From NCBI GenBank assembly GCA_024742665.1, contig JANSYA010000010.1, forward strand, positions 124,001 through 188,000: DNA of 64,000 nucleotides, in the 5' to 3' direction. Within the stretch, counting starts at the first letter, position 1. Each line of letters begins with the position of its first letter. The stretch comes from a bacterium (GTDB lineage Bacteria > Spirochaetota > Leptospiria > Leptospirales > Leptonemataceae). A program made the translations under genes and the position numbers. The notes under the pieces were generated by a model that saw only the letters and a list, made by a program, of their open reading frames with translations, was not told where the DNA came from and made no database searches. This document shows, piece by piece, positions 51,159 through 58,990 of the stretch.

Positions 51159-52004
51159 ATGAACGATACAGGCAACAATCCTATCTCTTTCGCCATGATC
51201 GGCGCCGGAGGCCGTATGGGCCGGGCGATCATGGGGCTGGCGCAGACGCACCGCGATCTGGTTTTGGGCGGGGCTCTGGAACGCAAGGGTTCGGAGCTGG
51301 TCGGCGCCGACGCGGGTGAACTGGCCGGATGGCAGGACGCCGAGGGCGCGACAGGCCGGGCCGGGGTGTCGGTGAGCGAAGATCCGGATGAGGCGCTCAA
51401 GGACGTGCAGGTCGCGATTGATTTTACGAGCCCGGCGACTACCCTGCGCGTGGCGGAAATATGCGCCGAAAAAAAAGTCGCGCTTTTGATCGGCACGACC
51501 GGTTTCACTCCGGTTGAAAAAGCAAAGCTGCTGGGCTTCGCCGACCGGATTCCGGTTTTGCTCGCACCGAATATGTCGCTCGGCGTGAATCTACTGTTTC
51601 ACTTAACGGGAGTCGCCGCCCGGGGTCTTTCGGATTTCGAGACGGAGATCACCGAGATTCATCATCATCATAAAAAAGACGCGCCTTCGGGTACGGCCCA
51701 GCGGCTGAAAGAAGTCGTGCTGGAAAACCAGGGACGCGACGAGTCGAATGTCGTCTACGGCCGTTCGGGCATCGGCGATCCGCGACCGGGGGACGAGGTC
51801 GGCGTGCATGCTCTGCGCGGCGGCGACGTGGTCGGCGAGCATACTGTTTTCTTTTTCGGCGACGGCGAACGCATTGAAATCACGCATCGCGCGACTTCGC
51901 GTTCGACTTTCGCTTCCGGCGCGCTGGCCGCGGCGAAATTTCTGGCCGGCCAAAAACCCGGCGTCTATTCTATGAACGACGTCTTACAGATTCCAGGCTC
52001 ATGA
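51159..52004 (+). CDS. dapB: 4-hydroxy-tetrahydrodipicolinate reductase
   Basis: 281 residues from ATG 51159; the frame is open from 51120. The dinucleotide motif is MIGAGGRMGRAIM. The substrate and active-site loop is EITEIHHHHKKDAPSGTAQR, followed by EHTVFFFGDGERIEITHRA and the family C-terminus. It reduces HTPA to tetrahydrodipicolinate with NAD(P)H. It follows dapA by 41 bp and overlaps cdaA by 4 bp (ATGA). Confidence 0.95.
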   Translation: MNDTGNNPISFAMIGAGGRMGRAIMGLAQTHRDLVLGGALERKGSELVGADAGELAGWQDAEGATGRAGVSVSEDPDEALKDVQVAIDFTSPATTLRVAEICAEKKVALLIGTTGFTPVEKAKLLGFADRIPVLLAPNMSLGVNLLFHLTGVAARGLSDFETEITEIHHHHKKDAPSGTAQRLKEVVLENQGRDESNVVYGRSGIGDPRPGDEVGVHALRGGDVVGEHTVFFFGDGERIEITHRATSRSTFASGALAAAKFLAGQKPGVYSMNDVLQIPGS

Positions 52005-52930
52005 TCGATTTTTTCGAAAACACTTCCTGGTTTGAGCTGCTGGTAATCTGCGTCGATATCGGCGCAGTCGCATATATCACCTATCGCGCGTTTATTCTAT
52101 TGAATCGCACGCGGGCCTTTCAGCTGCTGCTGGGCGTCGCGCTGATTTTGGGAGTCAACGTCATCGCGCGCTATTTTAATTTGCGCACGCTGGCCTGGAT
52201 TATTGAAAACGCGACGGCCTATCTGGTTTTCGCGTTGATCGTTTTACTCCAGCAGGAGTTGAAGCGTCTGGTCTCAGAAATTGGCCAGATGCGTATCTTT
52301 CGCTATTTTAGTCGGAACCCCGAAGTTCCGCTCGAACAAATCGCGGAAGCGGTTAAGACCATGGCTTCCGGGCGCATCGGTTCGATTATCATTATCGTAA
52401 AGACCATTCGCCCCGATACGATTATCGAGCGGGCCGTGGCCGTAGACGGCGCGGTGTCCGCGGAGCTGCTCCAGACGATCTTTCACAAGGACACGCCTCT
52501 ACACGACGGCGCCGTCTTCATCGAAGGCAATCGGGTCGTTGCGGCTTCGTGTTATTTACCCCTTTCGGATGCCCGTTCTCTCAAGCGCACTCATGGCGCC
52601 CGACACCGGGCCGGCATGGGCATTTCGGAAGAATCCGACGGGGTGGTGCTGGTTACTTCGGAAGAGACCGGCAAGATCAGTGTAATGTACAACGGCGAAC
52701 TCCGTACGCCGGTGCGCGCTACGGATTTGGTTCCGCTGGTGAACTATTTATTAAACGATCCGTCGCCGAAGCTATCGACCGCCGATCCCGAGAGTCTGCG
52801 TGAACTGGAATCCCGTAAAGATCGCGATAGCGATGAGCGTCCCGCCGATCGCAAATCGAAAGGCGAAGACGGCAGATCCGGCCGGGGCGGAGCGGCGGCG
52901 AACAAGAGCGAGGAGTCGTCTCCGAAATGA
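52001..52930 (+). CDS. cdaA: Diadenylate cyclase, CdaA type
   Basis: 309 residues. Three N-terminal membrane segments (FELLVICVDIGAVAYITYRA; LLLGVALILGVNVIARYFNL; ENATAYLVFALIVLLQQEL) precede the DAC domain with DGA (169-171) in LHDGAVFIEGNRV and RHR (201-203) in GARHRAGMGISEESDG. It makes c-di-AMP from two ATP. A charged, likely disordered tail (~45 residues; RKDRDSDERPADRKSKGEDG) follows. Both ends overlap neighbours by 4 bp (dapB and cdaR), so it is tightly coupled. Confidence 0.95.
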   Translation: MIDFFENTSWFELLVICVDIGAVAYITYRAFILLNRTRAFQLLLGVALILGVNVIARYFNLRTLAWIIENATAYLVFALIVLLQQELKRLVSEIGQMRIFRYFSRNPEVPLEQIAEAVKTMASGRIGSIIIIVKTIRPDTIIERAVAVDGAVSAELLQTIFHKDTPLHDGAVFIEGNRVVAASCYLPLSDARSLKRTHGARHRAGMGISEESDGVVLVTSEETGKISVMYNGELRTPVRATDLVPLVNYLLNDPSPKLSTADPESLRELESRKDRDSDERPADRKSKGEDGRSGRGGAAANKSEESSPK

Positions 52931-53943
52931 AGCGTTTACTCCGAAATTGGCGCCTTAAGACCGGGAGTCTGGCGATCGCTGTTTTCCTGTTTGTCTACGT
53001 GCAGTACAGTCACAACGTCAGCCGTACGGTGAACGTGCGAATCGCGGAAGCTCCTCTGCCGGACGATCTATTGCTGGCGGAACGCGTGCCGTCTTTCATG
53101 GAAGTTACTTTTTATGGCTCGCGGGACTTAATTGATCTGGAGCCTTCGGAATTTCGCATCGTCTTAAAAAAGTCGAATCCGAAAACCGGCGAAAACGTTT
53201 ATCGCGCGGAGCTGACCCCGGATCTCCCGGAGAATATCACCGCAACCTATACCGATCGCATGAAGGTTTATCTGGACCGCGCGGACTCGCGCATGCTGCC
53301 GGTGATCCCCGCCCTGGACCTCACGCTCAAGGGCGATTTACAGCTGGGCTATGTCGTGACCGATCCGCCCGCGATTCGCATTCGCGGGCCGTATCAAAAT
53401 CTTTCAACGATGGATCGCCTGGGAACCGAAGCGATTCGGATTCAAAGCAGTATCGCGCGCCAGGAGTCCGCGGCGAAAACTCCGGTGGCGGGCTTGCCAG
53501 ACCTGGTCGAAGTTCCGCGCGGGCAGGCCGACACGGTCAACGTAACGGTACGCCTGCTCAAATCCGACTGGCAGAATCAGGACGATCTGACATTGATCGA
53601 AGACGTACCTGTCCGCTGCTATAACGAGATTCGCGGACTGGAAATGAAAGTCGTCGGCGACGAGACGGTCGATATCTATATCGCCCGGGAACCGCCGGGC
53701 CTCTCGCGGGATCAACTGCGGGCGTACGTTTTTTGTCCGGTGTACTATGACGAAGCCCAGGCGGCGGTGAAACCTTCGTTCCTGATTAAAGATCTGCCGG
53801 TGTTCATCAGCGATCGTTTACGACGGAGCAATCTGGATATTCTCACTGTCAGCCCCGCGCGCCTGGACCTTCAGTTCGAAAAAGCGACGGTGCGTCGCCC
53901 GACCGAAGAAACTCAAGGATTTAAGGAACACGTGCTGCCATGA
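52927..53943 (+). CDS. cdaR: CdaA regulator, YbbR-repeat protein (CdaR)
   Basis: 338 residues. One N-terminal membrane segment (GSLAIAVFLFVYVQYS) then YbbR-like extracytoplasmic repeats, e.g. RIAEAPLPDDLLLAERVPSF, VTFYGSRDLIDLEPSEFRI and PALDLTLKGDLQLGYVVTDP. CdaR binds and modulates CdaA in other bacteria. Its stop overlaps the acpS start. The gene order cdaA-cdaR is standard; in Firmicutes glmM follows, here acpS does. Confidence 0.9.
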   Translation: MKRLLRNWRLKTGSLAIAVFLFVYVQYSHNVSRTVNVRIAEAPLPDDLLLAERVPSFMEVTFYGSRDLIDLEPSEFRIVLKKSNPKTGENVYRAELTPDLPENITATYTDRMKVYLDRADSRMLPVIPALDLTLKGDLQLGYVVTDPPAIRIRGPYQNLSTMDRLGTEAIRIQSSIARQESAAKTPVAGLPDLVEVPRGQADTVNVTVRLLKSDWQNQDDLTLIEDVPVRCYNEIRGLEMKVVGDETVDIYIAREPPGLSRDQLRAYVFCPVYYDEAQAAVKPSFLIKDLPVFISDRLRRSNLDILTVSPARLDLQFEKATVRRPTEETQGFKEHVLP

Positions 53944-54320
53944 TTCTGGGAATGGGAACGGACATTGTCGAGAACGATCGCATCCGCGAAGTATATGAAA
54001 AGCACGGTCGGCGTTTTCTGAATCGCATCTTTACGGAAGAAGAGATTCAATACAGCCTTTCCCATGAAGATCCTGTGCCTTATCTTTCGGCGCGCTTCGC
54101 CGTGAAAGAGGCGCTGGTCAAGGCGCTCAGTTTGCCCGGCGGCGCCGGTTTAAGCTGGCGCGACGTCGAAGTTTCGGGTAAGATCTTCGGCAAAAAGGAA
54201 CTCGTGTTGCACAACAAGGCCCGCGCGATCGCAGCCGAAAAGGGCGCCAACCGCTATCACATTTCTCTCTCTCACAGCCGCAATATGAGCCTGGCGGTTG
54301 TAATTCTCGAAAAAGTCTGA
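53940..54320 (+). CDS. acpS: Holo-[acyl-carrier-protein] synthase
   Basis: 126 residues with the AcpS signature: GMGTDIVENDRIREV, FTEEEIQYS, then YLSARFAVKEALVKAL with the catalytic Asp and Glu. It moves phosphopantetheine from CoA to ACP. It is the last of dapA-dapB-cdaA-cdaR-acpS, with a 4-bp overlap to cdaR. Confidence 0.95.
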   Translation: MILGMGTDIVENDRIREVYEKHGRRFLNRIFTEEEIQYSLSHEDPVPYLSARFAVKEALVKALSLPGGAGLSWRDVEVSGKIFGKKELVLHNKARAIAAEKGANRYHISLSHSRNMSLAVVILEKV

Positions 54321-54573
54321 TCAAAAATCCAGGACACAGCTCGCCCGCCCCCTGTGGGTGGTTACGGTGGCGGGTTATCCGGATTGGAATTAATCTCAGG
54401 GAGCGGCCGGCCGGCTGGAAGTTGCGGATCGTATCACAAAGAAATCCCGCGAGCAAGCAAAAAGCGTCACAGGGAGCGGGTATACTAAGATGGGAAGCTC
54501 CGCTCGCGGCTTCGCAGGGCGCGCTGTCAGGCTTACGCGAAAATGAAAGATCACCGCGGCGGAGGCATCGCCT
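54321..54573. other. Intergenic gap between convergent acpS and the phosphatase gene
   Basis: 253 bp with no convincing gene, RNA or terminator seen. It contains GC-rich short inverted repeats only. Confidence 0.5.
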
Positions 54574-56217
54574 TCATGCTTCGCGAAAGACGATCGACTT
54601 TCCCAGCACCTTCTTTAACGCATCGGCGCGGGCTTCGGCGGCCCAGCGTTCGAGCGAAAGGTCGCGCGGGCGAGCGGGGAAGTCGTGCCGGGGCGTCAGC
54701 TGAAAGATCAGGCTATCGCCATCGAGTTCAATCGTCAAATTCTCGACGGACTGTTTGTTGCCGCGATCGAGGCCGACTGCGATGCGTAAGATGGCGCTGA
54801 AAAGTTTTACGCGTTCCTGCAGTTCCGGAGTGAGGGCCGTGTACTCCGAATGCTTGCTGGAGGGCAGCGCCTTGCGATGATAGCGGGCGGTTTGGGCGAT
54901 GACTTCAATTTCGTTGCGGGTGAATCCGAGCAGGGCGTCGGTGTTCTTGATAATATAGTAGCTGTGTTTGTGATGGCCCGAGTGCGCGATCTGCAGGCCG
55001 AGATTGTGGAGCACGCCCGCGACTTCTAATAGCAGACTATCATTCAATTCCAGGGCATCCGACTGGATGACGCCCTGCGCCGCGAGCTGATCGAGAATGC
55101 GCACCGCGAGAGTCGCCGTGTGCCAGGCGCTGCGATTCTCCTGGGTATCGCGCCCGAGCATATGATCGGCGAGCTGACGCACGGAATTGCGACGAATGTC
55201 CGGCGTCACGGAACGCCCGCCGCTGCGGCGGGCGACGGTATCGGCCACGACTCCTTCGCGCAGCGCGTACGGCGAAATCAGCATCTCCTGGATGTTTAAC
55301 AGATCGAAGATTTCTTGCAACAGGATCGCGCCGCCGACGATGATGTCGGCGCGCTTTTCGTCCAGACCGGATAGCTTCGCGCGTCGATGATGCGTCGGAA
55401 CGCTGACGATTTTTTCGACGACCCGATCGAGTCCGGCGCGAGTCAGGCGCACGTCGGCCAGATCGCTGCCGTTACTGTTGAGAGCAGAGCCCTGCGCTTC
55501 GTCCTCGTCGGCGGCCGTCTGCGCCTCGCTTTCGGAATCGGAGGCCAGGTGGGTGGCCATGGTCGCCAGGGTTTCGGCCGTGCCGGAACTACCGACCGCG
55601 ATTTCGAAACCGATCTCGTGTAAGTCTTCGACGACTCCGGAGAGATCCACGCGGATCATATTGCGGCACTTTTCGACGTCCGCGGGTTTGAGCGGCTCGT
55701 CGGCGAAGAAACGATCTTTCAAACGAATCGCGCCGAGCTTGCGCGAAACGGCGTAGTTCGGCTGTCCCGCGGTGCCGATCAAAATTTCAGTGGAGCCGCC
55801 GCCGATGTCGACGATCAATATCTTTTTTTCATACAGAGGCAAGGCCTGGAGAATGCCAAGATAGATCAGGCGGGCCTCTTCCGTACCCTGGATCACTTCG
55901 ATGTCCAGGCCGAGCTTCTTGCGGACCAGGTTCAGGAAATTCTTTTTGTTGCGGGCTTCGCGCACGGCCGAAGTGGCCACCGCGCGAATGCGGGCGTCGT
56001 GGCTGCGGGCGATTTTTACGAAACGATCGAGAGTCGCAAGGCCCCGCTGCATGGCGTCTTCGGCGATCAGTCCCAGGTCTCCGCCGCCGCTGCCCAGGCG
56101 CACGGCTTCTTTTTCATCGGCGATGATTTCGATCTTTCCGTTTTCCAGGACGCGCACAACGACCAGATGAAAGGAGTTGGTGCCCAAATCGATCGCAGCG
56201 AGTTTCTCCGAATTCAC
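54574..56217 (-). CDS. ppx: Ppx/GppA-family exopolyphosphatase/pppGpp phosphatase
   Basis: 547 residues. N-terminal actin-like ATPase fold: AAIDLGTNSFHLVVVRVL, AVATSAVREARNK, VDIGGGSTEILIG and GSSGTAETLATMA. The C-terminal HD-type part has AGVLHNLGLQIAHSGHHKHS. It hydrolyses polyphosphate or pppGpp, linking phosphate and stringent signalling. The ATG overlaps the MutS-like gene stop (ATGA). A ~30-residue insert rich in Asp/Glu (SDSESEAQTAADEDEAQGSA) is unusual. Confidence 0.9.
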   Translation of the reverse strand: MNSEKLAAIDLGTNSFHLVVVRVLENGKIEIIADEKEAVRLGSGGGDLGLIAEDAMQRGLATLDRFVKIARSHDARIRAVATSAVREARNKKNFLNLVRKKLGLDIEVIQGTEEARLIYLGILQALPLYEKKILIVDIGGGSTEILIGTAGQPNYAVSRKLGAIRLKDRFFADEPLKPADVEKCRNMIRVDLSGVVEDLHEIGFEIAVGSSGTAETLATMATHLASDSESEAQTAADEDEAQGSALNSNGSDLADVRLTRAGLDRVVEKIVSVPTHHRRAKLSGLDEKRADIIVGGAILLQEIFDLLNIQEMLISPYALREGVVADTVARRSGGRSVTPDIRRNSVRQLADHMLGRDTQENRSAWHTATLAVRILDQLAAQGVIQSDALELNDSLLLEVAGVLHNLGLQIAHSGHHKHSYYIIKNTDALLGFTRNEIEVIAQTARYHRKALPSSKHSEYTALTPELQERVKLFSAILRIAVGLDRGNKQSVENLTIELDGDSLIFQLTPRHDFPARPRDLSLERWAAEARADALKKVLGKSIVFREA

Positions 56218-58178
56218 AGGCGGACTCCTTCCAGCTCCAGAATTTTAAGCGCGTTTGAGGAAGTCACCGGCCCCTCTTTCAGGCGATAGTCGAAGCTCAT
56301 ACTCCGGCCGGAGGCCGCGTTCTCGTCGATCTGTTCCTGGAAATGGTAACAGATCACGTCTGCATGTTTGCGCGTGAGTTCGATCAGATCCAGATCGTGG
56401 GTCGCGACCAGAGCAAGAGCCGGACTCGCGCGCATGTGTTCTAAGATTCCCGAGGATGCGATCAGTCTTTCGCGGGCGTTCGTGCCGCGCAGCATCTCGT
56501 CGATCAAGAAGAGGGACGGCGGATCCTTTTGATCCTGGCGACTCTGGAGCTGCTCGATTCGTTTGACCTCGGCGTAAAACAGAGACAGAGACCTGGAAAG
56601 ATCGTCGCGCTGGTTCATCGAGGTCATCAAGCGCAGCGGGCGAAACTGAAAGCGTCGGGCGGGCACCGGAGCGCCGATCATGGCGAAAAGCATCGCCGAT
56701 CCGATCGTTCGCAGAAAGGTCGACTTGCCGGACATATTCGATCCCGTAATCAACCATAGCTTTTTCTGAGTTTCAATTAAGACGTCGTTCGAAACGCGTT
56801 CTTTCGGCGACAGCAGCGGATGGTTTAAGTCTTCCGCGCGAATATAGACGCGGTTTTCTTCTCCGGAAGGCTCCGTGGATTCGCCCGGTCCGGATTGCGC
56901 GGCTGCGGAAGCGCCGACCCGGGTCATCATATCCAGGGCGTCCAGGTTTTCTGGCACGCACAGGTGCTTTTCGGTATCGACCGCCGCAGAAAAAGCGAGC
57001 AGGGCGTCGAGTTCGGCCAGGTCTGCAAACCAGCCGGCGAACTGCGAACGGCAGCGCCTTTGCCAGCCGCTCAGTGCATGCACTACGTGGGCTTCGTACA
57101 GAAAAAAGATCCCGGCCAGGCCGTGGAGCAGCGGATTGCGGCGAAAGCTGAAGTATCCGGCCAGGCCGCTGAGGCGCTTGATTTCGGCGGCCGGCGTCGC
57201 TTCCAGAACCGAGAGTCGTTTGAGATGCGATAGATTTGCTGACGCAGCTTCGCCTTCGGATTGCTTCGCATCGCGCGGCAGGCTCAGTCCGGCGGCCACC
57301 CGAAACAGGGCTTCGAATCCCGAGAGCTGGTCGACGATCTTCGCGTGGGTGAGCGCCACCCGGCGATGGCGAAAGTGCATATAGGCGAACAACACAATTT
57401 GCACCGGCAGGGTGAGTAAGAAGTACGCCCGGCTCCACTGCATCTCGAAGCTGATATAGGTGCCGAGGGTAATCGCGGGCAGAATAAAAGCGAGCCAGAC
57501 CAGCGGGCGCGCGATCCCGGCGTCGGGCAGATTCTGAATTCCCTGAATCCAATCCAGATGAAAGAGCTTGCGATAGCTCTCGGCGAGGGGACGGCCTTCG
57601 CGACGCCAGCGCTGGCGAAACACCCGGCGACGCGAAAGTAGAGCGATGGCCTGCGTGCGAGCGGCGTGGGCCTGCGGATCAAGGGCCGTCTGATCGGGTT
57701 GGGACGTGAGCAGATCCACCATGCGGGCGCGGCCGACGGGAGTCGCCGTACGATCCAGAAACTGAAAAATCGAAAAGCGACCGAAAAGTCCCAGGTCGTC
57801 GGCGTACTCGTGTTCGATCGACAGCTCCGGAGGTTCGTCTCGCGAAGGCAGACGCTCCCACCATTCGTCGGAGCCGCGCAGAGCGTCGTCGGAGTAGTTC
57901 GCGCGCTGGCCGATCGCCAGACGCGTTTCGCGCTGCAGGCGATGGTGTGTACGGTAGACGAAGGCGAAAGCCAGCGCGAAAGGCAGGCCGGTAAAGATCG
58001 CCAGCCTGGAACTTATGACGACACTTCCGGAATACAGAAGGACCAGTGGTACGCCGACGGCGCCCAAAAAGAGGACGAGCCTCAGGAGCGAATAACGCCC
58101 CAGTTGAAACTTAAGCTGATTGATGCGCAGGCTAAGACGGGAATGGCCCCGATCGGACTGCGGCCTGGTTTGTGACAT
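56214..58178 (-). CDS. Membrane-anchored MutS-family ATPase
   Basis: 654 residues from ATG 58178; a frame open to 58346 exists and a start at 58235 is possible. Two membrane segments (YSLLRLVLFLGAVGVPLVLL and IFTGLPFALAFAFVY) lie at the N-terminus, and another pair near the middle (IARPLVWLAFILPAITLGTY, AYFLLTLPVQIVLFAYM). The C-terminal MutS ATPase has Walker A TGSNMSGKST, then SLSLFYAEVKRIEQL, Walker B PSLFLIDEMLRGTN and the His motif LALVATHDLDL. The mismatch-recognition domain is absent. It is not a classical mismatch repair protein; the substrate is unknown. Coupled to the Ppx/GppA gene. Confidence 0.85.
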   Translation of the reverse strand: MSQTRPQSDRGHSRLSLRINQLKFQLGRYSLLRLVLFLGAVGVPLVLLYSGSVVISSRLAIFTGLPFALAFAFVYRTHHRLQRETRLAIGQRANYSDDALRGSDEWWERLPSRDEPPELSIEHEYADDLGLFGRFSIFQFLDRTATPVGRARMVDLLTSQPDQTALDPQAHAARTQAIALLSRRRVFRQRWRREGRPLAESYRKLFHLDWIQGIQNLPDAGIARPLVWLAFILPAITLGTYISFEMQWSRAYFLLTLPVQIVLFAYMHFRHRRVALTHAKIVDQLSGFEALFRVAAGLSLPRDAKQSEGEAASANLSHLKRLSVLEATPAAEIKRLSGLAGYFSFRRNPLLHGLAGIFFLYEAHVVHALSGWQRRCRSQFAGWFADLAELDALLAFSAAVDTEKHLCVPENLDALDMMTRVGASAAAQSGPGESTEPSGEENRVYIRAEDLNHPLLSPKERVSNDVLIETQKKLWLITGSNMSGKSTFLRTIGSAMLFAMIGAPVPARRFQFRPLRLMTSMNQRDDLSRSLSLFYAEVKRIEQLQSRQDQKDPPSLFLIDEMLRGTNARERLIASSGILEHMRASPALALVATHDLDLIELTRKHADVICYHFQEQIDENAASGRSMSFDYRLKEGPVTSSNALKILELEGVRL

Positions 58179-58354
58179 ATGCGTTTCCAGAGAGTATTCC
58201 ACTTCTTTGATCCCCGCCTGGATTGCACGAAACATTTGCCGTAAAAGAAGGCGATTTACGCATTTTGATGGAACTACCAGAAACCGCAAACGAATCAGCG
58301 GAAGCGCGCTGGAAAATGTCTTGTCACTCGGCCCGGCGCTCTTCATAAGGAACC

Positions 58355-58990
58355 GTGCAAAACGGTGGATCAGCTAATACGCATCTTCAGGCGGCCCGTT
58401 TGCCGGCGACGCTGACCGCGGCGAAAAACTCCGATCCGCTGGCGGTCGAAGTCGTCGAGATTGAAAGTCGATTTATTAAAATCGAAATGCCGGCGAAAAA
58501 CGATCTGCCGGAAACCGGCGACGCGGTCCTGCTCGAATTTCGCCTGGGCGGAAACCAGTTCCAATTCGACGCCACGGTCTCCCGGGCGAGCTCCGAGGGC
58601 GCGCTCTGGCTGGAGAAGCCGGCCTCCATCGCCAAAACCCGGGTGCGCAATTCGTCACGCACCGGCACGCATACGCCGGTTCATTTTACGGTCTGGACCG
58701 AAGTCGGTCGCTACCAGGGCGAATTGCTCGACATCAGCGAAGACGGACTGCGAATGCTCGCCTACCATCGCCTGCAGAGTCTGGACTTAATTAACATTGA
58801 TCTTTACTTAGCGACCGCGGAGCCCGGCCTGCGAATCAACGCCCAGGCGAGCGTCGTCTGGTGCAATACGGTCGAAGACGGCAAAAATCTATTCGAAACC
58901 GGCATTCAATTTCAGACACTGCCGGAAGAGATTCGCGAACGGCTCTCGCGCTATGTACGTGCGTCGCGCCTGACCGGCGAATCCCTGTGA
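58355..58990 (+). CDS. PilZ-domain protein
   Basis: 211 residues from GTG 58355. The PilZ c-di-GMP motif is complete: RNSSR and DISEDG (RxxxR and DxSxxG) in HFTVWTEVGRYQGELLDISE. The N-terminal ~90 residues are beta-rich (VEVVEIESRFIKIEMPA), like a YcgR-N-type domain. Probably cytoplasmic. Its stop overlaps the GTG of the fused QueG-MutY gene, so a common transcript is expected. Confidence 0.85.
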   Translation: MQNGGSANTHLQAARLPATLTAAKNSDPLAVEVVEIESRFIKIEMPAKNDLPETGDAVLLEFRLGGNQFQFDATVSRASSEGALWLEKPASIAKTRVRNSSRTGTHTPVHFTVWTEVGRYQGELLDISEDGLRMLAYHRLQSLDLINIDLYLATAEPGLRINAQASVVWCNTVEDGKNLFETGIQFQTLPEEIRERLSRYVRASRLTGESL

